A stretch of 64,000 nt of DNA. Source: Hallella mizrahii. GTDB taxonomy: Bacteria; Bacteroidota; Bacteroidia; Bacteroidales; Bacteroidaceae. This document shows, piece after piece, positions 56,682-64,000 of this stretch (within the stretch, counting starts at the first letter, position 1; the number at the start of each line of letters is the position of its first letter). The notes under the pieces were generated by a model that was given only the letters and a program-made list of their open reading frames with translations, did not search any database and was not told the origin of the DNA. The DNA lies in NCBI RefSeq assembly GCF_009695775.1, contig NZ_VUNG01000013.1, positions 1-64,000 of the forward strand, read 5' to 3'. The position numbers and the translations under genes are program-made.

Positions 56682-58997
56682 TCACTCGACGACATGCCAT
56701 GCCACCTTCGTCTTTCCTTTTACGGTCAGTTTCCTTTGTTTGTCGTTCCATAGGAGCCGGGTGAGCTGGTACTTTCCCTTCTTGTAGTCGTAGGAGATGC
56801 CGTCGTCGTGATAGAGGGTAAACGAGGCATCGGCACCGGGGAAGACCAGAGCGGTGACAGGTTTGCCCTCTTGCGCGTCGGAGTACTCGACGACGTCGGA
56901 GACGGGGATGACCGTTCCGGCCTTGACGAAGAGCGGCAGACGGTCGATGGTCACCACCACGGTGAGCCACTGGCCGCCTTCGTAGCGGCGATGCGTCCAA
57001 TAGTCATACCATTGGCAACCACGGGGCAGATAGACGCTTCGCGTCGTCGTTTCAGACATCGGATGCGTCACGGGACAGACGAGAAGGGAGCCGAAGAGAT
57101 ACTCATCTTTCATGTCGAGCACCGTGGTGTCGTTGGGGAAGTCAAAGGCCAGGGGGCGTGCCATGGTGTAGTTGCCCCGTGTCTGTGCCGCTGCCATGCT
57201 GTAGATATAGGGCAGCAGGCGGTAGCGCAGCCTGATCATCCGCAGAATGGCATCGTAGTAAGGCGTACCGGGCTCACCAAAGCGCCAGATCTCGCGTGGC
57301 GTGTCGCTGCCATGGGAGCGGAGCATCGGCAGGAAGGTGGCCCACTGAAACATGCGCACGTAGTATTCGCGATAGGCCTTGTCGTTTACTCCGTCCGGAA
57401 ACTCACCTTTGTAGAACCATCGGTGGCCGTCGTCGCGTGTGAAGAACGAGCCCACGTCGACCGTCCAGTAAGGATTGCCGGTGGCCATATAGTTCAGTCC
57501 GGATGGTATTTGCTGGCGGAAAGAAGCCCATGAGGCATGGGTGTCACCATTCCACACCACGGTAGCATAACGTTGCTGTCCTGCCCAACTGCTACGCGTG
57601 AGGTTGAGTACGCGCTTGCGGTCGGTGGTAGCCCGCTGGTTGTCGTAGAGGCCACGGGCGTGGTTGAGAGAGTAGAGCTGGCTGCGCTCAGCACCGAGGG
57701 TCTCGCTGAGGATCTGCGTGTTGAGCTGCCATCGCCGTTGCTGATCATCCCATCCATAGGGATGTCCGTCCACGGGCTGCGGTATCTGATTCCAGTCGCC
57801 GTCGAGCGGTTCACTGCTGTCGCACCACCAGGCATCGAAGCCATTGCGGAAAAACTCGCGGTCGGCATACTGCCAATAGAGTTTGCGGGCATTCGCGTCA
57901 AAGGCGTTGTAGACCGAGTGCTCGAGCATATAGCCCCTTTTCCGGAAGTCGTCGGCTTCGGGACAGTACTGCGGGTTGGGCCAGATGCTTACCATCAGCT
58001 TGGCGTGAAGACTGTGGATGGTATCGGCGAGAGCCTTGGGACTGGGATAGAAACGAGGGTCCATCTTCATGTATCCCCAGCCCTGTGGCCAGTAGTTCCA
58101 GTCCTGCACGATCATGTCGAGCGGCACGTGACGCCGGCGGTATTCGCGCACCGTGGCGATGAGCTCAGCCGAAGACGTGTAGCGCTCTTTCGACTGGATA
58201 TAGCCAAAGGCGTAGCGGGGCAGCATCTCTACACGCCCTGTGAGGTATCGGTAGCCGCCCACCACCTCGTCGAGTCGCTTGCCGGCAATGAAGTAATAGT
58301 CGAGTTGGCGGGCTGCCTCCATCTGCATGGAGAACGTGTGGCCGCTGGATGTGTATTTCATCGCGCAGCCTACGTCGAAGAGTAGGCCGTAGCCCTGTGG
58401 CGAGAGAAGCACGGGGATGGTGATCTTCAGGTTGTGCTGAGTGAGCCACAGCGTCTTGCCGAGCAGGTTCATATAGTCCTCCATGTGTGAGCCCAGCCCA
58501 TAGAGTGCCTTTGTTCCCGGGCAGGCGAACGAAGAGAAAAAGCGTGTGGAGTGTCCGATGGTGTCGGTGCGGATGGCCTTTTTCACGGTCACCTGTCCGT
58601 TGGCAGTCTGCTCGGCGTGTGCCGTGCGGTCGTCATAGACGGTACGTGTCTGTATGACGGGCTCAGCCCTGCGCTGTGTCTCTTCCAGCAGCACACGTCC
58701 GGTTTTTCGGTCTGTGAAGGTGATGGCTGTCGTCTTGAGGTCGACGCTGACCTTCAGCACCGACGAGCGCAGCACGCGGCATCCGTTTTCTCTGGTCTGG
58801 CGAATCGCTACCTGATGGGGAGAATAGATACACACGCCGGTAGCGTTGCCCGGCAGCTGACCGTCGGGCGACCATTGCACTCTGACGATCGACGGTGTGA
58901 CAAACGTGACCTTCACGTCAGCGGCACGGAGTGCTGACGATGAGAGAAGGATCAGGAAAAGAGTAAGAATCGCTGATCTGTTCATCGCATCTGCCAC
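56682..58997 (-). CDS. Glycoside hydrolase family 31
   Basis: Signal peptide; DMIVQDWNYW; FDAWWCDSSEP; LRYRLLPYIYSMA. Confidence 0.9.
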   Translation of the reverse strand: MADAMNRSAILTLFLILLSSSALRAADVKVTFVTPSIVRVQWSPDGQLPGNATGVCIYSPHQVAIRQTRENGCRVLRSSVLKVSVDLKTTAITFTDRKTGRVLLEETQRRAEPVIQTRTVYDDRTAHAEQTANGQVTVKKAIRTDTIGHSTRFFSSFACPGTKALYGLGSHMEDYMNLLGKTLWLTQHNLKITIPVLLSPQGYGLLFDVGCAMKYTSSGHTFSMQMEAARQLDYYFIAGKRLDEVVGGYRYLTGRVEMLPRYAFGYIQSKERYTSSAELIATVREYRRRHVPLDMIVQDWNYWPQGWGYMKMDPRFYPSPKALADTIHSLHAKLMVSIWPNPQYCPEADDFRKRGYMLEHSVYNAFDANARKLYWQYADREFFRNGFDAWWCDSSEPLDGDWNQIPQPVDGHPYGWDDQQRRWQLNTQILSETLGAERSQLYSLNHARGLYDNQRATTDRKRVLNLTRSSWAGQQRYATVVWNGDTHASWASFRQQIPSGLNYMATGNPYWTVDVGSFFTRDDGHRWFYKGEFPDGVNDKAYREYYVRMFQWATFLPMLRSHGSDTPREIWRFGEPGTPYYDAILRMIRLRYRLLPYIYSMAAAQTRGNYTMARPLAFDFPNDTTVLDMKDEYLFGSLLVCPVTHPMSETTTRSVYLPRGCQWYDYWTHRRYEGGQWLTVVVTIDRLPLFVKAGTVIPVSDVVEYSDAQEGKPVTALVFPGADASFTLYHDDGISYDYKKGKYQLTRLLWNDKQRKLTVKGKTKVAWHVVE

Positions 58998-60328
58998 CAG
59001 TCAAAGTTAAACAAATTGCGTTTCTGGCGATCACCACCGCGGAAGACCAGGTAGAGGTCGTGAACACCCTTGGCTCCGGTCAGAGAGCACGTGAACTTCT
59101 GATACTGAAACTTGGTGTTAGGAACATTTACGGTACCTGCCAGAGCACCATTCACAGAGTCGAGTCTCACCTCGATACGACCGCCATAGAGCTGGGCGGA
59201 ACAGGAGGCCGTGAACTCATGCGCTCCTTTCCGGAAGTCCACGCCCTTGACGAGGATATACTCACCGTCGTCGATGTCGGTGACAAACGGCGTGTCGTTC
59301 CATGGTCCCGAAGGGTTCTCGCGCGTGGTTTTCAGTCCGTAGCCCCATGCCATCGTCTCAGCCTCCACGCGCCGGAAAGGATTGAAGGTGCCCACCTGCC
59401 GGAGCGTGCAGTCCTGGAAATAGGGCAGTTCCACGATGGTGCCGTCGGGGCGGTAGGTCATCTCAGCCGCGGAGACAGAGCGTCGCTCGGCATGTCGGCT
59501 TGTTTCCAACCGAAGAATGTCGTAGTTGAGTCCAAAGCAATAGGAGCGTCCCTTGAAGTCGATGATGCCGGGGTGGTTGCCGCGTGTGCGTGGCGTATGG
59601 TTCATGATATGGCCTTTGTAGGTCCATGGACCTGTGGGTGAGTCGCTCATGGCGTAGCCGATTCCCTCGGGACAGCAGGTAGAGGCAAAGGCCATGTAGT
59701 AGTGGCCCTTGCGCTTATAAAACCACGGGCCTTCCTGATAGTCCTGGATATGGGGCATCTGCATGATGTCGCCACTGGTGGAGATCATGTCCTGGTTGAG
59801 TTTGATGCAATAGAGATGCGGGTTGCCCCAATACATATAGGCTTGTCCGTCGTCATCAATAAACACAGTCGGGTCGATGTCGTACCAGTGCTCTTTCTGC
59901 CAGACGAGCGGCTTGCCCAGCGGATCGACAAAGGGACCGTCGGGCGAGTCGGCTACCAGCACGCCAATGCCGTGGCCATGGATGGGACAATACATATACC
60001 ATTTGCCGTTGCGCTCCACCACGCATTCGGCCCATGCACCATTGTCGCCCTTGTACCACTTGAAGTCGCGCAGCGAGGCCACTGCGCCGTGATCCTGCCA
60101 GTTGACCATGTCGGTGGACGTGTAGAGCAGCCAGTCGCGCATCTTGAAGCCCTCGGCGTCGTCTTCATCGTGGGTGGTATAGAGATAGACGGTGTCGCCG
60201 TGGACATAGGGGGCCGGGTCGGCGGTGTACTTGGTTTGGATGATCGGCATGTTCAAGTCATGCTGTGCCCATGCCATTGTACTGATGGCACTGGCAAGGA
60301 AGAGTAATAATGTAGATTTAGTTTGCAT
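58982..60328 (-). CDS. Glycoside hydrolase family 43 with C-terminal CBM6-like module
   Basis: PIIQTKYTADPAPYVHGDTVYLYTTHDEDD; WYDIDPTVFIDDDGQAYMYWGNP; EAETMAWGYGL start of CBM6-like region. Confidence 0.9.
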   Translation of the reverse strand: MQTKSTLLLFLASAISTMAWAQHDLNMPIIQTKYTADPAPYVHGDTVYLYTTHDEDDAEGFKMRDWLLYTSTDMVNWQDHGAVASLRDFKWYKGDNGAWAECVVERNGKWYMYCPIHGHGIGVLVADSPDGPFVDPLGKPLVWQKEHWYDIDPTVFIDDDGQAYMYWGNPHLYCIKLNQDMISTSGDIMQMPHIQDYQEGPWFYKRKGHYYMAFASTCCPEGIGYAMSDSPTGPWTYKGHIMNHTPRTRGNHPGIIDFKGRSYCFGLNYDILRLETSRHAERRSVSAAEMTYRPDGTIVELPYFQDCTLRQVGTFNPFRRVEAETMAWGYGLKTTRENPSGPWNDTPFVTDIDDGEYILVKGVDFRKGAHEFTASCSAQLYGGRIEVRLDSVNGALAGTVNVPNTKFQYQKFTCSLTGAKGVHDLYLVFRGGDRQKRNLFNFDWWQMR

Positions 60329-60351
60329 CGTGATAAGATTGTATCTGATGC

Positions 60352-60359
60352 AAAGATAG
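60352..60359 (-). promoter_or_regulatory. -7 box TATCTTTG for the GH43-GH31 operon
   Basis: CAAAGATA on + strand. Confidence 0.5.
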
Positions 60360-60522
60360 TGTTTTTCTTTCTGAATGAGGGAATGAGAAATATCAAATAC
60401 TTGTCTTGATGTATCTGTAATAGGGAGAATGTCTCAAGCGCATCATACTTTTGTATAACCAACAAAAGTATAGCCTGAGACAGCGGATAAAGGAATGATG
60501 GATCGTTTCTCCTGCAACACTC

Positions 60523-60602
60523 ACCCCTTGAAGCATTTCACTCCCCTCTCCCTTTGGAGAGGGGGTAGGGGGGTGAGGCTGTAGGTTAGGGGGTGAGGCT
60601 GT
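60523..60602 (-). repeat. REP-like G/C-run repeat, copy 2, plus a partial extra GGGGGTGAGGCTGT unit
   Basis: Inverted relative to 56002-56062, about three differences; ends 1 nt from the tex stop codon. Confidence 0.9.
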
Positions 60603-62741
60603 TTATTGTCCCACACCTTTCATCGTCAGCGCGATGCGATGGCGGCGCTTGTCAACTTCGAGCACCTTTACTCTGACGTGCTGGTGGAGCTTGATCACAT
60701 CGTTGGGATCCTTGACATAGCGGTTGGCGAGCTGGGAGATATGAACCAGTCCGTCCTGATGGACACCGACGTCGACAAAGGCACCGAAGTTGGTGATGTT
60801 GGTCACAATGCCGGGCAGTTCCATGCCGGGAACCAAGTCGTCGGGAGTCTTCACGCGCGGATCAAACTCAAAGGTTTCTATCTTGTCGCGTGGGTCAAGG
60901 CCTGGCTTCTCCAACTCCTTCATGATGTCGCGCAGCGTGGGCAGTCCCACGGTGGATGTCTTGTAGCGGTTGAGATCGATCTTCTTGCGCTCCTCGGGAT
61001 TTTTCATCAAGTCGATGACACGGCAGCCGCAGTCCTTGGCCATCTGCTCCACGATAGGATAGCTCTCGGGATGCACGGCACTGGCGTCGAGCGGGTTCTT
61101 CGCTCCGGGAATGCGCAGGAAGCCCGCACACTGCTGATAGGCAGCCGGGCCGAGGCGCGGCACTTTCTTCAGTTGTGCGCGAGAGGTGAAGGCACCGTGC
61201 TCCTTGCGGTAGTCGACGATGTTCTGAGCCAAAGCCGGACCGAGTCCGCTGACGTAGGTGAGCAGGTTTTTGCTCGCCGTGTTGAGGTTCACGCCCACCG
61301 AGTTGACACAGAGCTCGACGGTCTGATCCAGGCTGTGCTTGAGTTTGGTCTGATCCACGTCGTGCTGGTACTGTCCCACGCCGATACTCTTCGGGTCGAT
61401 CTTCACCAGTTCTGCCAGTGGGTCCATGAGTCTCCGTCCGATGCTTACGGCACCGCGCACAGTGACATCCTCGTTGGGAAACTCCTCACGGGCGGTCGCT
61501 GAGGCCGAGTAGATGCTGGCGCCATCCTCGCTGACCACGTAGACGGGGATGTCGGGAATCTGTCGCAGGATGTCCGCCGTCTCGCGCGATGCCGTGCCGT
61601 TGCCCACGGCGATGGCCTCGGCTCCGTAGCGGTGGGCGATGTCGGCAAAGCGACGGAGTGCAGCCTCACTGCCTCCATGACTGTCAGCGATATGTCCGGT
61701 GGCAAAGACCACGTCGTGAAAGAGCAGATTGCCTTGTGCGTCGAGCATCACCACTTTGCATCCCGTGCGGATTCCCGGGTCGACGCCCATGACGCGCTTC
61801 TGTCCGAGTGGGGCTGCAAGCAGCAGCTGGCGCAGGTTCTCACGAAACACCTTGATGGCCTCGTCGTCGGCTTTCTCTTTGCTCAGCGCGGAAAACTCTG
61901 TCTCCATCTGCGGGCCAAGGAGACGCTTGAAAGCATCGTCGATAGCCTCGCTGACGATCGTCTGGCAAGGTCCCGTGCCGTGGATATAGTGTCGTTTGAG
62001 TTTGTCGGTGCACTCCTCATCGTCGGCACTGATGGTCACGCGCAGCACGCCCTCGGCCTCGCCACGGCGCATGGCCAGCAGACGGTGGGAGGAGCAGCGG
62101 CGCAATTCCTCGCTGAAGAAGAAGTAATCGGAATATTTCTGGGCTTCGTCCTCGTCGCGCATCTTCGGCACCACGCGTGAGGCAATGGTAGCCTCTCGGC
62201 GGAAGATGCCTCGGACAGCCTGTCGCGAGCCCTCGTCTTCGCTGACGCGCTCGGCGATGATGTCCTGAGCGCCTTTGATAGCTTCGGCTGCGTTCTTGAC
62301 CTCACCTTTGACAAAGCGTTTGGCAGCTTCCTCGGGATGACGCTCAAACTGCATCATCAGCGTGTTGGCCAACGGCTCCAGTCCACGTTCGCGGGCTACC
62401 TGTGCCCGTGTGCGCCGCTTGGGCTTGAAGGGCAGATAGAGGTCTTCGAGCTCTGTGGCATTCCAACTGGCCGTGATGCGGTCGCGCAGTTCGTCGGTGA
62501 GTTTGCCTTGTTCCTCAATGGTTTTGAGAATGGTGTCCTTGCGCTTCTGCAACTCTTTGAGCTTGTCGTTGAGATCGCTGATGGCAGCTACCTGCACCTC
62601 GTTGAGGTTGCCGGTAGCCTCTTTGCGATAGCGGCTGATGAAGGGAATGGTACAGCCCGCGTCGAGCAGGTCGAGCGTAGCGTCGACCTGCTCGGCACGG
62701 ATATGAAGATGTTCGGAAATAAACGGAGTGAAGGTGTTCAT
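60603..62741 (-). CDS. tex: Tex-family RNA-binding transcription accessory protein
   Basis: VMGVDPGIRTGCKVVMLD (YqgF-like); HhH GLGPALAQNIVDYR; S1 domain GMELPGIVTNITNFGAFVDVGVHQDGLVHISQ. Confidence 0.95.
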   Translation of the reverse strand: MNTFTPFISEHLHIRAEQVDATLDLLDAGCTIPFISRYRKEATGNLNEVQVAAISDLNDKLKELQKRKDTILKTIEEQGKLTDELRDRITASWNATELEDLYLPFKPKRRTRAQVARERGLEPLANTLMMQFERHPEEAAKRFVKGEVKNAAEAIKGAQDIIAERVSEDEGSRQAVRGIFRREATIASRVVPKMRDEDEAQKYSDYFFFSEELRRCSSHRLLAMRRGEAEGVLRVTISADDEECTDKLKRHYIHGTGPCQTIVSEAIDDAFKRLLGPQMETEFSALSKEKADDEAIKVFRENLRQLLLAAPLGQKRVMGVDPGIRTGCKVVMLDAQGNLLFHDVVFATGHIADSHGGSEAALRRFADIAHRYGAEAIAVGNGTASRETADILRQIPDIPVYVVSEDGASIYSASATAREEFPNEDVTVRGAVSIGRRLMDPLAELVKIDPKSIGVGQYQHDVDQTKLKHSLDQTVELCVNSVGVNLNTASKNLLTYVSGLGPALAQNIVDYRKEHGAFTSRAQLKKVPRLGPAAYQQCAGFLRIPGAKNPLDASAVHPESYPIVEQMAKDCGCRVIDLMKNPEERKKIDLNRYKTSTVGLPTLRDIMKELEKPGLDPRDKIETFEFDPRVKTPDDLVPGMELPGIVTNITNFGAFVDVGVHQDGLVHISQLANRYVKDPNDVIKLHQHVRVKVLEVDKRRHRIALTMKGVGQ

Positions 62742-62789
62742 CGAATCTTGTTTTTAGTGATTAGGAAGATCATGGTGCGGCTGTCGGTG

Positions 62790-64000
62790 TCAATTCCTGC
62801 ACAGAATGTTGCAGACCTTGTCTTGAAACCGTCGGCCGTTGATGCCATGAAGCAGTCCCTGGTTGATGATAGAAAAACAGATATGGTGGCCGTTAGCGGC
62901 GGTGAGATAACCACAGAGCGAACTGATTCCCGTCACGGTACCCGTCTTGGCGTGGACGTTTCCGCGGGTGAAAGAGCCCTGCATGCGGCTGCGGAGGGTG
63001 CCGTCGCGCCCGGCGATGGGCAGTGCCTGGTAGAGGTGGTTATAGATGATGGCGTTGCTGAAGGCATAGCGCAGGAAGCGCACCTCCAGCTCCGGACTGA
63101 CATAGTTGTAGAGCGAGAGCCCCGAACCGTCGGCAAACTGATAGTTGGCAGGGTTGAGTCCTACCTTGCTGACGAGTTGGCGGATGACCGACCGGGCGTC
63201 TCGTGCCGTTGCCGGCCGGTTACCCGTGGAGGCGGCTATCTGATAGAACATCGACTCGGCGTAGAGGTTGTCGCTCTGTTTGAGCATGCGCATGAGCACC
63301 TGGTCGATGGTGTGGAAGCGGCTGACGATGCAGTAGGCGTCCTGTGGTTTGCAAGCCTCGCCGAAGACACCCGTCACGACAATGCCCGCCTTGCGCAGCT
63401 CAGCACTGAAGCGGTCCATGAACAGATCCTTGCGGCCGATGAGCAGAGGCGAGAGCGTCGGGTTGTCGTCGTCCCAGCACCATCCCTCACCAAGCGTGTC
63501 GCGGTCCTTCATGGTCAGGTCGGCATAGACATTGCCGCGGATGGTGTCCACGCCCATTTTGCGCAGAGCCTCGACAAGAGCCCGCAGGTCGTCGCTGTTG
63601 AACCGTGGGTCGAAGCCGCCCACGCAATAGACATTGCCATGCAGCACACAGGAGTCTACTTTGCCCGTATAGCACAGTTCGGTCTTAAACTGGTAGCTGC
63701 CGCCGAGACGGTCCAAGGCTGTGATGGCGGTGATGACCTTCAGCGTGGAGGCGGGGCGAAGGAGCTGCCGCTCATTGTGGCGGTAGATGGCTGAGTCGGC
63801 ATCGAGGTCATAGACCATCAGTCCCACTTGGGAAGTCTGGAACATGTCGTCGCGGAGCAACGCGTCGATAGCCGTCTGCACGTTTCTCGGCCAGGGCAGT
63901 GTGTCGTTTTTCACCACTGCTGAGTCGCTCCAAAGAGAGTCTACGGCCGTGCTGTCGTTTTCTTTCTCTATCTCAGAGTTGGCTACCTGTGCCTTGGCGG
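62790..64000 (-). CDS. dacB: D-alanyl-D-alanine carboxypeptidase/endopeptidase (PBP4 type), 5' end outside window
   Basis: PASTLKVITAITALDRLG (SxxK), SDNLYAES (SxN), HAKTGTVTGISSLCGY (KTG); frame stays open to the window edge. Confidence 0.87.
   Translation of the reverse strand, partial: AKAQVANSEIEKENDSTAVDSLWSDSAVVKNDTLPWPRNVQTAIDALLRDDMFQTSQVGLMVYDLDADSAIYRHNERQLLRPASTLKVITAITALDRLGGSYQFKTELCYTGKVDSCVLHGNVYCVGGFDPRFNSDDLRALVEALRKMGVDTIRGNVYADLTMKDRDTLGEGWCWDDDNPTLSPLLIGRKDLFMDRFSAELRKAGIVVTGVFGEACKPQDAYCIVSRFHTIDQVLMRMLKQSDNLYAESMFYQIAASTGNRPATARDARSVIRQLVSKVGLNPANYQFADGSGLSLYNYVSPELEVRFLRYAFSNAIIYNHLYQALPIAGRDGTLRSRMQGSFTRGNVHAKTGTVTGISSLCGYLTAANGHHICFSIINQGLLHGINGRRFQDKVCNILCRN

Noticed and set aside
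62337-63794. 485 aa plus-strand ORF spanning tex and dacB antisense
   Set aside because: Crosses two well-supported genes on the opposite strand; no recognisable domains.

Overview
Bacteroidota chromosomal DNA, probably Prevotella/Segatella-like. This is inferred from repeated TAnnTTTG -7 promoter boxes upstream of many genes and from the protein content; no database search was possible. Most of the window is ordinary core and metabolic content: msrC, YihY, mntH, a CDF transporter, oxyR, a dual-domain esterase with GH28, putA, pabB/pabC, a DUF3843-like protein, an ECF sigma factor, an AraC regulator, a PIF1-like helicase, an S41 peptidase, parC, a MATE transporter, an SNF2 helicase, threonine aldolase, pflB/pflA, trmO, GH31/GH43, tex and a PBP4-type peptidase. 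I saw no rRNA, tRNA, CRISPR array or intact transposase operon. The most interesting material is non-coding. (1) At 54.55-54.95 kb, two inverted ~150-180 bp copies of a three-hairpin element keep their fold while stem sequences differ by paired, compensatory changes. They sit inside a mosaic of direct and inverted repeats. (2) Two distant intergenic regions (15.82-15.98 kb and 56.28-56.46 kb) share an ordered set of motifs, including a CATCT..AGATG hairpin and the palindrome AAATTCTCTAGAGAATTT. (3) A ~58 bp near-identical inverted repeat flanks a 4.5 kb GH31-GH43 segment; one copy supplies the C-terminus of trmO. (4) oxyR and an Rpn-nuclease operon share a 26 bp palindromic upstream box. (5) Several short repeat tracts abut stop codons. 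Gene remnants (histidine kinase, AAA-ATPase-like, four-helix-bundle) mark decayed accessory patches.
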